Assembly (NCBI RefSeq): GCF_025128095.1
Contig: NZ_JAHLYT010000069.1
Span: forward strand, 1-33,834
Source: Synechococcus sp. CS-1328
GTDB lineage: Bacteria > Cyanobacteriota > Cyanobacteriia > PCC-6307 > Cyanobiaceae
Length of the DNA: 33,834 nt
Direction: 5' to 3'
Shown here: positions 25,927 through 33,817 of the stretch, in pieces
How the letters are laid out: each line of letters opens with the position of its first letter
Position numbering within the stretch: position 1 is the stretch's first letter
The notes under the pieces: model-generated
Told to the model about the DNA's origin: nothing
The model's input: the letters and a program-made list of their open reading frames with translations, nothing else
The model's database searches: none
Program-made: the position numbers and the translations under genes

Positions 25927-26786
25927 CGCTGGGCAGGCAGGGCAGACGGGGTGGGGCCGGGGATGGTCGGGGTGGGCTGCGGCTGGCGGCGCCAGGCCTC
26001 GAAGCCGGTGAGCAGGGCCGAGCCGATCAACAGGGCGGAGAAGCCCTGGCGCAGGATTCGATCTGGCAGGTGGGGGGCCAGCCGTTGCCCAGCCACGGCC
26101 CCGAGCGCACCACCGCCGATCAGGGGCAGCATCAAGGGCAGCTCGGGGCCGGGCCAGTGCCCCAGGGCCGCCAGGGCCACCAGCGAGTTGGTGGCGATCA
26201 GGATCAGGCTGGTGCCGCTGGCCAGCGCCATCGGCAACCCGGCCAGCAGCACCAGGGCGGGAACAATGGCGAAGCCGCCGCCCACCCCGGCAATGCCGGT
26301 GAGCAGGCCCACCAGCACTCCCTGCGCCGCCAGGGCCAGTGGACATCCGGTTGGTGTGCCGCGGTTGGCCGCCGCCTGGAGGGCACTGCGGCGGGTGAGC
26401 AACCAGGAGGCCACCAGGGCCGCTGCCGCGAAGATCCCCAGCTGCACCACCTCGGCGATCCACCCGGCCTTGACCATGGAGCCGCCGATCCAGCTGCCGG
26501 CCAGGGCCGGAACCCCCAGCAGCAGGCCGGGCCTGATCGCTACCTGACCGCGGCGGATGTAGGGACCGACGTTGCCGAGGGCCAGCAGGGTGACCACCAG
26601 CAGGGAGAGCGGAACGGCGGCCTTGGTGGGCAGGGCCGCACCACTCACCAGCAAGGGCAGCAGCAGGATCGAGCCGCCGGCTCCGAGCACCGCCAGCAGG
26701 AACCCGATCAGGGCACCGCCTGCCAACAGCATCAGCACCATGGCGACAGTGAACTCGGTTGCCGCATGGATCGTGGCCGCCATCAC
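25923..26786 (-). CDS. TauE/SafE sulfite exporter family permease
   Basis: This 287-residue membrane protein has about eight hydrophobic segments in two similar halves, the TauE/SafE layout. The repeat motif is visible in each half: VLGAGGSILLLPLLV near the start and GIAGVGGGFAIVPALVLL in the middle, then GTSLILIATNSLVAL. It probably exports sulfite or another small sulfur anion. Both ends overlap neighbours by 4 nt (rhodanese upstream, OsmC-like downstream), so it is made together with them. The placement next to persulfide oxidation enzymes supports the sulfite assignment. Confidence 0.9.
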   Translation of the reverse strand: MMAATIHAATEFTVAMVLMLLAGGALIGFLLAVLGAGGSILLLPLLVSGAALPTKAAVPLSLLVVTLLALGNVGPYIRRGQVAIRPGLLLGVPALAGSWIGGSMVKAGWIAEVVQLGIFAAAALVASWLLTRRSALQAAANRGTPTGCPLALAAQGVLVGLLTGIAGVGGGFAIVPALVLLAGLPMALASGTSLILIATNSLVALAALGHWPGPELPLMLPLIGGGALGAVAGQRLAPHLPDRILRQGFSALLIGSALLTGFEAWRRQPQPTPTIPGPTPSALPAQR

Positions 26787-27322
26787 ATCGAGACCCGGTT
26801 CCAGGGCATCACGGCCAGGAGGCGGGCCATGCCACAGAAGCCGCTGATGCCCGCGAAGGTGAGGCCGGCACCCACGAAGCCACTCAGCCAGATCCAGCCC
26901 GGCGCCACTGTCTGGCTCAGAATCACCCCCAGCAGCACCAGCGAGCCCGCGGCGATCTGCACCTGGCGCATCAGGGGCAGGGGCGCTCCCTTCAGCTTGC
27001 GCAACGGGAACCCGGCTTGCTGCCAGGCGGGCACTCCGCCCTGCAGATCGGTCAGAGGGTGGCGCCGGCCCAGCTGCTGCAGCAGGGCCAATGCCTTGGC
27101 ACTGCGGTTGCCGCTCTGACAGACCAGCACGATCGGCCCCTGGGGCAGGTCGGCCTCCGTGATGCGGGACAGGGGAATGTTGAGGCTGCCGGCGATATGG
27201 CCGCCGACGTATTCCATCGGTTCACGCACGTCGATCACCGTGACATCCCGGGCGGCCAGCTGGTCGGCCAGCTCATGGGCTGTGATGGGGCTGTGGGTGG
27301 GCATGGCCTTGGTGGTGGTCAT
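26783..27322 (-). CDS. Rhodanese with C-terminal DUF2892 membrane domain
   Basis: This protein of 179 residues has a rhodanese domain with VIDVREPMEYVGGHIAGSLN and the catalytic loop CQSGNRS (C68). The C-terminal part has two hydrophobic segments (QIAAGSLVLLGVILSQTV and WIWLSGFVGAGLTFAGISGFCGMA), the YgaP/DUF2892 type that anchors the rhodanese to the membrane. It transfers sulfane sulfur, probably beside the persulfide dioxygenase. The start is uncertain: an ATG at 27304 and an ATG at 27403 share the frame, and the longest adds a Ser/Thr/Lys-rich stretch. No ribosome binding site decides. Confidence 0.88.
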   Translation of the reverse strand: MTTTKAMPTHSPITAHELADQLAARDVTVIDVREPMEYVGGHIAGSLNIPLSRITEADLPQGPIVLVCQSGNRSAKALALLQQLGRRHPLTDLQGGVPAWQQAGFPLRKLKGAPLPLMRQVQIAAGSLVLLGVILSQTVAPGWIWLSGFVGAGLTFAGISGFCGMARLLAVMPWNRVSM

Positions 27323-27440
27323 CGTGGTGGTGGCTTTTCGGGTGCTTGGTGTCTTGGGAGTGGTGATGGTCTTGGTCGACGAAATGCTTGTGGAAGCGGA
27401 CATGCTTGTTGAGTGAGTGACCGTTGCAGCTGGCGCTTGA

Positions 27441-28565
27441 TCAGCCCTCAGGCTTGACGCCTTCCAGGGGGTAGCCCTCAGCCGCCCAGCGACTGAGGCC
27501 GCCGCGCAGGTTGGCGACCTGCCAGCGGCCGACCTTGAGCAGTTGCTGGGTGGCCAGGGCGGAGCGGCTGCCCGAATGGCAGACCACCACCACCGGTCGA
27601 TCGGTGGGGATGGTGTCCGCCTGGGCTTCGAGATCCGGCAGGGGGATCAGCAGGCTGCCGGCCACCCGACCATCGGGGCCGTTGAATTCCTCGGAGGAGC
27701 GCACATCGAGCAGGGTGAGATCGCTCTGGTGGGCGACCACCCAGGTGGGGGTAAGTTCGGGCAGCCCGGCATAGCTGCGGGCCAGGGGTGCCCAGGTGGC
27801 CTTGGGGCTGGCCTCGCGGGGCTTGCCGGAGCGCATGTTGCCCGGCAGCGCCTCGGCGATCTTGTGGGGATGGGGGAGTTTCATGTTCTCCATGTGGACC
27901 ACGAAATCCCGCTCGGTGGCGTCGCCGCCCAGCCGTGCGTTGAAGGCCTTCTCCTCCACGACCGAGCTGACGTTGCGGCCGTTGTAATCGTGGCCGGGAT
28001 AGAGCAGGCAACTCTCCGGCAGGGTGAAGATCTGTTCCTTGATCGAGTTCCAGAGCGTGTGAGCGTTGCCCTGCTGGAAATCGCATCGGCCGCAGCCGCG
28101 CACCAACAGGGCATCGCCGGTGAACGCCATGGAGTGGTCGTCGAGCACCACGGTGATGCAGCCATTGGTATGGCCGGGGGTGCTGCGGATCTCGACGGAA
28201 CGCCCTCCGAAGGTCACTCGGTCGCCATGGGCCAGCGGCAGAGTGACGTTGTCGGCACGAGCCGCGGCGGACAGGGCGATGGCGCAACCGGTGGCGTCAT
28301 GCATCAGCCAGCTGCCGGTGACGTGGTCGGCGTGGGCGTGGGTATCGATCGAGGCGACGAGATCGATGCCCAGTTCGCTGATCAGGGAGAGATCACGGGC
28401 GTGCTGCTCGTAGACCGAATCGATCAGAACCCCCTGGCGGCTGGGCACATCCGCCAGCAGATAGGTGAAGGTGCCGGTGTCGGCATCGAACAGCTGGCGG
28501 AACAGCAGGGATCCACCTCCGGCCGCGGCGACCAGGGAGATGGAGGGGGCAGTGGCGACGGCCAT
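27441..28565 (-). CDS. Persulfide dioxygenase-rhodanese fusion (ETHE1/CstB-like)
   Basis: This 374-residue enzyme joins a metallo-beta-lactamase fold with a rhodanese. The iron ligands are in THAHADH (H76-x-H78-x-D80-H81), STPGHTNGC, FTGDALL and YPGHDYNG. The GCGRCDFQQGN segment is the signature of ETHE1-type persulfide dioxygenases, which oxidise glutathione persulfide or similar to sulfite. The rhodanese half begins near residue 255 and carries C329 in VVVVCHSGSRS. Such fusions (PRF, CstB) use the sulfur carried by the rhodanese cysteine. The ATG at 28565 is nearest the fold. Downstream are a second rhodanese, a sulfite exporter and an OsmC-like protein. Confidence 0.92.
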   Translation of the reverse strand: MAVATAPSISLVAAAGGGSLLFRQLFDADTGTFTYLLADVPSRQGVLIDSVYEQHARDLSLISELGIDLVASIDTHAHADHVTGSWLMHDATGCAIALSAAARADNVTLPLAHGDRVTFGGRSVEIRSTPGHTNGCITVVLDDHSMAFTGDALLVRGCGRCDFQQGNAHTLWNSIKEQIFTLPESCLLYPGHDYNGRNVSSVVEEKAFNARLGGDATERDFVVHMENMKLPHPHKIAEALPGNMRSGKPREASPKATWAPLARSYAGLPELTPTWVVAHQSDLTLLDVRSSEEFNGPDGRVAGSLLIPLPDLEAQADTIPTDRPVVVVCHSGSRSALATQQLLKVGRWQVANLRGGLSRWAAEGYPLEGVKPEG

Positions 28566-28693
28566 GGCGGTGTGGTGCTCACTTCTATGACAGTAGCCGC
28601 ATAGAGGGGAAGCGGGCAAGTCCTCTGCGCTGTTCGGTTACCTGCCAGTTCGGTCATGGCGGCCCAGTCGCGATGGCTGCACTAGAATTGATA

Positions 28694-28720
28694 AGTCATT
28701 ATGTCTGTAATGTCATGACT
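28694..28720. promoter_or_regulatory. Candidate operator between the sulfur operon and DUF3122
   Basis: Two nested inverted repeats lie here: AGTCAT (28694) with ATGACT (28715), and inside them CATTA (28697) with TAATG (28708). The site overlaps the DUF3122 start codon and lies 129 nt upstream of the dioxygenase start. A dimeric regulator is plausible, but no regulator gene is seen in the operon. Confidence 0.4.
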
Positions 28721-29224
28721 TCCAGGATCCGCGTTCGAGCGCGTCTGACGCGCTGGTTGCTGGGTGTTCTGCCGCTGCTGCTGGCGTTCATGGTGGGAGC
28801 TGCCCCAGCTCTGGCGGCGGACAACAACTGGTCGCTCAGTGATCGGGCGGGCCATCGCCTCACGGCCCAGGTCTTTGAGCAGCCCTTCCCGGAGTACCCC
28901 TCCGGCATGCGCATCCGCTTCAGCGCCCTGGATGCCAAAACAATCCTGGATCACAAGGCTGAACTCGTGCTGAGCGATTCGATGGGTCAGGAGTGGAGCT
29001 TGCCCAATCGCAGCGAAGAGATGGTCCCCAACGACGGCTCAACGGTTCCAAGCGGATCGGCCCAGTTCGATCTGAATGCCTTGATGCCACGGCCCAGTGA
29101 AGCGCTGCCTCTCCATCTGGCGGTCCCCACCAGCAACGGTGCCCTGGATTTCAACCTCAGGCCTGAGCAGGTGATGGAGCTCCACGCCATGGGATCCGTG
29201 CAGGGCAGCAGTGATCAGGCCTGA
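28715..29224 (+). CDS. DUF3122 family secreted protein
   Basis: From the ATG at 28715 (MTSRIRVRARLTRWLLG) this 169-residue protein has a classic signal peptide: basic start, LLGVLPLLLAFMVGA, and cleavage at ALAA-DN. The mature part (WSLSDRAGHRLTAQVFEQPFPEYPSGMRIRFSALDAK, written here in two overlapping halves) follows DUF3122, a cyanobacterial family of unknown role. It is probably exported to the periplasm or thylakoid lumen. A start at 28673 gives a poorer signal sequence. The stop codon sits in a 16-nt tandem repeat. Confidence 0.82.
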   Translation: MTSRIRVRARLTRWLLGVLPLLLAFMVGAAPALAADNNWSLSDRAGHRLTAQVFEQPFPEYPSGMRIRFSALDAKTILDHKAELVLSDSMGQEWSLPNRSEEMVPNDGSTVPSGSAQFDLNALMPRPSEALPLHLAVPTSNGALDFNLRPEQVMELHAMGSVQGSSDQA

Positions 29225-29241
29225 GAGTGATCAGGTCTGAG
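29210..29241. repeat. 16-nt tandem repeat over the DUF3122 stop
   Basis: AGTGATCAGGCCTGAG (29210-29225) and AGTGATCAGGTCTGAG (29226-29241) adjoin and differ at one base. The first contains the stop codon TGA at 29222-29224. Confidence 0.85.
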
Positions 29242-29281
29242 TGGATGGGACCTCTTTCCAGGCAACGAAGCCAGGCGGAAA

Positions 29282-29434
29282 TCATTTGACGCGATCCAAT
29301 CCCTGCAGGTCCGGAAGGCCCACCGCATACATCCCCCGCAGGTCACTCACCTTGAAGTCGAAGGCCTTGTCTTCGGGGTCGTTGTTTGTCACGAAGGACG
29401 GCCGGCTGGCCTTGCTGCCATGGCAGGCCTCGGA
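29282..29434 (-). other. In-frame open stretch downstream of the DUF4079 stop
   Basis: After the DUF4079 stop at 29437-29435 the same frame stays open for 50 codons to a TGA at 29284-29282. The peptide (SFVTNNDPEDKAFDFKVSDL, then MYAVGLPDLQGLDRV) looks protein-like. It could be a separate short gene remnant, as there is no good start codon other than GTGs, or a lost extension. I do not recognise it. Confidence 0.3.
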
Positions 29435-29905
29435 TCAGGTGCCAGTGGCGGTTGGTGCTGCAACGGAGCTCAGCAACTTCTGAACGATCGTGATCCCACT
29501 GATCGCCTGCCAGCCGAACAGCACCAGCACCAGGCCATTGAGCGTGATGTGCAGGCTCCGTGCCCAGTCCTTGCCCTTCAGCAGGGATGGACCCAGGGAT
29601 GCCGTGGCGATCACCAGCACGGCAACGCCCAGACCAACGAACAGGTGGGGGCCGATGATCAATTTGCCGTTCTTGAGGAAGGTGGCGCCCATTCCACCTG
29701 CGGCACCCAGCAGGGTGAGGCCCAGAATCACCGCACCGAGTTGGGCATGACGCGGGCCGTAGCGCAGGGGAACCATCTGCTTGCGCTCTTCTGCGCTCAC
29801 CTTGCGGATCTGGCTGGCCTTGAAGCCCAGATAGCCGGAATAGAGCATCAAACCGAGCAGCACCCACATCAGCACGGGGTGGACGAAGTTCAGGGCGAAG
29901 AGCAT
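29435..29905 (-). CDS. DUF4079 family membrane protein
   Basis: This 156-residue protein has about four hydrophobic segments (FVHPVLMWVLLGLMLYSGYLG, LGAVILGLTLLGAAGGMG, FVGLGVAVLVIATASLGP, and ITLNGLVLVLFGWQAISG). The sequence RYGPRHAQLGAVILG between the first two, and histidines in the helices at IGPHLFVGLG and SLHITLNG, fit DUF4079, found in cyanobacteria and plastids and resembling b-type haem membrane proteins. The role is unknown. The ATG at 29905 gives a protein that begins directly at the first helix. Confidence 0.85.
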   Translation of the reverse strand: MLFALNFVHPVLMWVLLGLMLYSGYLGFKASQIRKVSAEERKQMVPLRYGPRHAQLGAVILGLTLLGAAGGMGATFLKNGKLIIGPHLFVGLGVAVLVIATASLGPSLLKGKDWARSLHITLNGLVLVLFGWQAISGITIVQKLLSSVAAPTATGT

Positions 29906-30006
29906 GACGCCTCGGCAAGCGAAGGGGGCCGCGACGGCGGCATGACCTCAAGCCTGGCCATGGGATGCGTCGGAGATTCAGGACCCATCCTGGAGATGAC
30001 GTGTTG

Positions 30007-30699
30007 CTAAGCGTGGCCCTGCAGCGCCACGGGCTTTGGATCCCTGAGGATCCAGTAGAGCGAGCCTGACAGCAGCGCGCTGAAGAAGCACCACACCGAG
30101 GTGAAGGCGTAGCCGTAGGCCAGATGGGTGATCAGAAAGATTCCGAGAATGCAGCCACCGAACCAGCGCAGCCGCTCCGAGCCGCTGAGCAGGATCGGTG
30201 CGGTGATCAGCAGCCCATACACCGTGCTGCCGAAGCCCAGGTTGATCCAGCCATTGGCCAGCAAGGTGGTGGTGTAGTTGAGCGATCCGTGCACCATGGA
30301 AGGCTGGAGCACAGAACCATCCAGCAGCAGTGGCAACCAGAGCCCTGCACCCAGCAGCAGGCCCAGTACCAGAAGGATCTGCAGGAGGCGTCGCCGCAGA
30401 CCAGGCGGTGCCTGTCGGTTCAGATGCAACACGCACCAGGGAAACCAGGCCAGCCAGAAGGCATAGGCGAAGAACAGATAGGCGAGCGCGGCGGGGTGCA
30501 CGAGATCGCCGGGGCCGCCGGGCGCCAGGCCAAGCCAGACCACACCTTCGAGAGCCTGTTGCGTGGAGAAGAACAAGGGCGAGAGGGCCAGGGGCAGCAG
30601 ATCGCTGCGCTGGTGGTGCCGGCAGTAGCGCACGGAGGCCACTCCCAGGGGCAACAGAGCGGCCGCCACCACAAAGCTGGCGCTGCTGGAGAAGCACAT
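30007..30699 (-). CDS. DUF6629 family membrane protein
   Basis: This 230-residue protein begins MCFSSSASFVVAAALLPLGV, the characteristic start of DUF6629 (M-C-F-S-x-x-A-S-F). About seven hydrophobic segments follow, for example FFAYAFWLAWFPWCVLHLN, ILLVLGLLLGAGLWLPLLL, TTLLANGWINLGFGSTVYGL and FGGCILGIFLITHLAYGYAF. It is an integral membrane protein of unknown function. The ATG at 30699 was chosen from this conserved start; the frame stays open far upstream without any sign of coding. Confidence 0.82.
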   Translation of the reverse strand: MCFSSSASFVVAAALLPLGVASVRYCRHHQRSDLLPLALSPLFFSTQQALEGVVWLGLAPGGPGDLVHPAALAYLFFAYAFWLAWFPWCVLHLNRQAPPGLRRRLLQILLVLGLLLGAGLWLPLLLDGSVLQPSMVHGSLNYTTTLLANGWINLGFGSTVYGLLITAPILLSGSERLRWFGGCILGIFLITHLAYGYAFTSVWCFFSALLSGSLYWILRDPKPVALQGHA

Positions 30700-30820
30700 C
30701 GGCGTGGAGCCGTCCCCGGCAGCAAACGTTTCCCCCAGCCTGGCGCGGCGGGGCGGGCAGCAGGGGGGAATGCTGGCCTGGGCGGATCGCCTGGCTCCGG
30801 GGAGGGCAGGCCTCACAACA

Positions 30821-31027
30821 ATGAATGAGGCGGAGATCCTGCATGGCAACCCTGAACAGGCGGCGCTTGGTTCCGTACCCCGCGATCCATCGTCGCTAAC
30901 GGGGCGCAAGCCAAAAGCCGCCAGCAACGGCACCGCCAAAGACAAATCCCTCGAATCCTGGATCTGGGACGTCGCCTGCTCGATCCGCGGCGCCACACTG
31001 GCGCGAACCCCAGAGGGATCGCCCTGA
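30821..31027 (+). pseudogene. N-terminal stub of a type I restriction methylase (HsdM)
   Basis: From the ATG at 30821 the plus strand reads 68 codons. Residues 39-57 (TAKDKSLESWIWDVACSIRG) match the start of one large HsdM group, where the next residues are normally A-K-D-A-P-K-Y-K-D-Y-I-L-P-L-I-F. Here the match ends abruptly near 30990 and ATLARTPEGSP follows to the stop. The rest of that methylase is absent. The break lies 130-140 nt before a phytochelatin-synthase-like gene, and a full HsdM of a different group follows, so this is the scar of an exchange of restriction loci. Confidence 0.65.
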
Positions 31028-31125
31028 CCCCGCCTGCCTCCCGCCCCTGCCGTGCCCTGCCGGCCGTTCTGGGCCTGGCGCTGCTGGCCCTGCCGCCGCT
31101 GCTGCCCCGGGCCCTGGCCCAACCG

Positions 31126-31773
31126 GTGGCACAACCTCCGTCGGCCACGATCCCCCTGCCTGAACCCCAGGGCCAGACGCTGCTGCTGCAGAGCGCCGAT
31201 CGCGCCGACTACGGCCCCCTGGCGGAGCAGTTCCTCACCCAGGCCAACCTGGCCTACTGCGGCGTGGCCAGCATGGTGATGGTGCTCAACAGCCTGGCGG
31301 TGCCGGCCCCGGCGGCGGCGGGCTACGGCAGCTACCGCTTCTGGACGCAGGACAACGTGTTCGAGGCCGCCGCCACCCGGGCGGTGCTGAGCCCCGAGGT
31401 GGTGGCCCGCCAGGGCATGACCCTGCAGGAACTGAGGGGGCTGCTGGCCAGCCATGGGCTGCAGGCCCGGGCCATCCATGGCGATCAGCTGAGCCTGGCC
31501 CAGTTCCGCCTGCTGGTGCGCAGCAACATCGCCCGCGCGGACGACCGCCTGCTGGTGAACTACGACCGCAAGGCCCTGGGCCAGGCCGGCGGCGGCCACA
31601 TCTCCCCGCTGGCCGCCTACAACGCCGCCACCGATCGGGTGCTGATCCTGGATGTGGCCCGCTACCGCTACCCGTCGGTGTGGGTGCCCCTCGCGGATCT
31701 CTGGCAGGCGATCCGCACCACCGACAGCACCTCGGGTCGCAGCCGCGGCGTGGTGGTGGTGCGGCGGGGCTGA
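31126..31773 (+). CDS. Phytochelatin-synthase-like cysteine protease
   Basis: From the GTG at 31126 this protein has 215 residues. The papain-like triad of phytochelatin synthases is visible: C45 in [20 protein letters not shown]158 in [12 protein letters not shown] and D176 in [13 protein letters not shown]. Bacterial members of this short type cleave glycine from glutathione rather than make phytochelatins. In the same frame directly upstream lies a perfect signal peptide (LGLALLALPPLLPRALAQP, 31057-31116), so the true protein is probably exported. No ATG, GTG or TTG precedes that signal before an in-frame stop at about 30826, so the start is a rare codon (CTG at 31024) or was lost in the rearrangement seen upstream. 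Confidence 0.85.
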   Translation: MAQPPSATIPLPEPQGQTLLLQSADRADYGPLAEQFLTQANLAYCGVASMVMVLNSLAVPAPAAAGYGSYRFWTQDNVFEAAATRAVLSPEVVARQGMTLQELRGLLASHGLQARAIHGDQLSLAQFRLLVRSNIARADDRLLVNYDRKALGQAGGGHISPLAAYNAATDRVLILDVARYRYPSVWVPLADLWQAIRTTDSTSGRSRGVVVVRRG

Positions 31774-31855
31774 GGGGGGTTCAGATCCCCATCACCCACC
31801 AAAACCGCCCCACCCCAGGCAGACTCCCCCAAGCGACGCCAGACCTGATCCACCA

Positions 31856-33817
31856 GTGCCCGACCCGGATCAGCTCAACGATTTCCTCGAAGCCCTGGAA
31901 ACGGCCGGCAGCCCCGCCAAAAATGCCGCCCTGACGGAAGCGCTCGGCTGGGATGCCCCGCTCTACGAGGAAGTGAAGACAGCACTGGTGGCCAAGGGGA
32001 TCGTGGTGCGGGGCAGAGGCCGAAGCGACAGCGTGTCGCTGGTGGGAGCCGAGCCACAAGCACCACAGCCCGCGCCAGCCCGCACCCCCCGCAAAGGAAA
32101 AACCGCCGGCAACGGCACCGCCAACCTGGGCTTCGAGGCCAAGCTCTGGCTCACGGCCGACAAGCTGCGCAACAACATGGACGCGGCCGAGTACAAGCAC
32201 GTGGTGCTCGGCCTGATCTTCCTCAAGTACATCTCAGACAGCTTCGAAGAGCACCGCGCCAAGCTGCTGGCAGGCGAGGGCGAATACGCCGGAGCCAACC
32301 CGGAAGACCCCGACGAATACAAGGCCGAGAACGTGTTCTGGGTTCCGGCCGAGGCCCGCTGGAGCCACCTCCAGGCCCATGCCAGAGAAGCCACGATCGG
32401 CAAGCTGGTGGACGACGCCATGGTGGCGATCGAGCGCGACAACCCGCGCCTCAAGGGCGTGCTGCCGAAGGACTACGCGCGTCCCGGACTCGACAAGCAG
32501 CGCCTGGGGGAGCTGATCGATGTGATCGCCACGATCGAACTCACCGCCGCCAGCGAGGGCGAGGGCTTGTCTGCGAAGAGCCACCGCTCGGTGGATCTGC
32601 TGGGCCGGGTGTACGAATACTTCCTCACCCGCTTTGCGTCGGCTGAGGGCAAGAACGGCGGCCAGTTCTACACGCCGAGCTGTGTGGTGCGCTGCCTGGT
32701 GGAGATGCTGGAGCCCTACAAGGGCCGCATCTACGACCCCTGCTGCGGCTCCGGCGGCATGTTCGTGCAGAGCGAGAAGTTCGTGGAAAGCCACGGCGGC
32801 AAGCTGGGCGACATTTCCATTTACGGCCAGGAGAGCAATGCCACCACGCGCCGCCTGGCGGTGATGAACCTGGCCTTGCGCGGCATCGAGGCCGACTTCG
32901 GCCCCGAGCACGCCGACAGCTTCCGGCGCGATCTCCATCCGGAGCTGCGCGCCGACTACGTGCTCGCCAACCCGCCGTTCAACGACTCCGACTGGTTCCG
33001 CAAGGACGACGACGTGCGCTGGCAGTTCGGCGTGCCGCCCAAGGGCAACGCCAACTTCGCCTGGGTGCAGCACTTCATCCACCACCTGGCGCCGCAGGGC
33101 ATGGCCGGCTTCGTGCTCGCCAACGGCAGCATGAGCTCCAACCAGAGCGGCGAAGGCGAGATCCGCCGCGCCCTGATCGAGGCCGATCTGGTGGACTGCA
33201 TGGTTGCCCTGCCCGGCCAGCTCTTCTACAGCACCCAGATCCCGTTGTGCCTCTGGTTCCTGGCGAAAAGCAAAGCTGCCGACGCCCAACGGGGCTTCCG
33301 CGATCGGCGTGGGCACACGCTGTTCATCGATGCGCGCAAGCTCGGCACCCTGATCGATCGGGTGCATCGGGAGCTGCTGGAGGATGACCTGGAGAAGATC
33401 AGCGGCACCTATCACCGCTGGCGGGGCGCCAACGGCGCGGGTAGCTACGACGATGTGCCGGGGTTCTGCAAATCCGCCACCACCGCCGAGATTGCGGCGC
33501 ATGGCCACGTGCTCACGCCGGGGCGGTATGTGGGAGCGGAGGAAGTGGAAGATGACGGTGAGCCCTTCGAGGTGAAGATGCCGCGGCTGGTGGCGGAGTT
33601 GGAGGCTCAGTTTGCTGAGTCCGCGAAGCTGGAGCAGGCCATCCAAGCCAACTTGAGGGGGCTGGGTTATGGCGGGCGAATGGGAGGAAACAACGCTAGG
33701 AGCCTGTCGCGCATAGATCGTCGGACAAAAATCGAGGGCTTTCCCACCACGATGGGAAGCCAGGCCGGAATCAGACTGGGAAAGCAGCGAATTGATGTTT
33801 TCGCGCTGGCTCGCTGA
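31856..33817 (+). CDS. hsdM: Type I restriction-modification methylase HsdM
   Basis: This 653-residue protein starts at the GTG at 31856. Residues 1-60 form a small winged-helix-like extension ([20 protein letters not shown]), followed by a Pro/Ala-rich linker and the HsdM helical domain ([20 protein letters not shown]). The methylase core has [10 protein letters not shown] at 294-303 (AdoMet motif I) and NPPFNDSDW at 372-380 (the adenine-methylase NPPF). The conserved core ends at about LRGLGYG. The last 40 or so residues ([17 protein letters not shown] and on) are foreign, because the frame reads through the truncated hsdS start. The methylase may be intact but would need an HsdS from elsewhere. 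Confidence 0.92.
   Translation: MPDPDQLNDFLEALETAGSPAKNAALTEALGWDAPLYEEVKTALVAKGIVVRGRGRSDSVSLVGAEPQAPQPAPARTPRKGKTAGNGTANLGFEAKLWLTADKLRNNMDAAEYKHVVLGLIFLKYISDSFEEHRAKLLAGEGEYAGANPEDPDEYKAENVFWVPAEARWSHLQAHAREATIGKLVDDAMVAIERDNPRLKGVLPKDYARPGLDKQRLGELIDVIATIELTAASEGEGLSAKSHRSVDLLGRVYEYFLTRFASAEGKNGGQFYTPSCVVRCLVEMLEPYKGRIYDPCCGSGGMFVQSEKFVESHGGKLGDISIYGQESNATTRRLAVMNLALRGIEADFGPEHADSFRRDLHPELRADYVLANPPFNDSDWFRKDDDVRWQFGVPPKGNANFAWVQHFIHHLAPQGMAGFVLANGSMSSNQSGEGEIRRALIEADLVDCMVALPGQLFYSTQIPLCLWFLAKSKAADAQRGFRDRRGHTLFIDARKLGTLIDRVHRELLEDDLEKISGTYHRWRGANGAGSYDDVPGFCKSATTAEIAAHGHVLTPGRYVGAEEVEDDGEPFEVKMPRLVAELEAQFAESAKLEQAIQANLRGLGYGGRMGGNNARSLSRIDRRTKIEGFPTTMGSQAGIRLGKQRIDVFALAR
33669..33716 (+). 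pseudogene. HsdS start, truncated after about 11 codons
   Basis: An ATG at 33669, overlapping the hsdM frame, reads [15 protein letters not shown] and stops at 33714-33716. MxxEWExTTLG is the usual beginning of HsdS specificity subunits. After TTLG no frame continues with HsdS sequence, so the gene is cut at about 33701. The following 130 nt include an imperfect inverted repeat (GGCTTTCCCA at 33738, TGGGAAGCC at 33754), as expected at the end of an inserted element. Confidence 0.6.
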
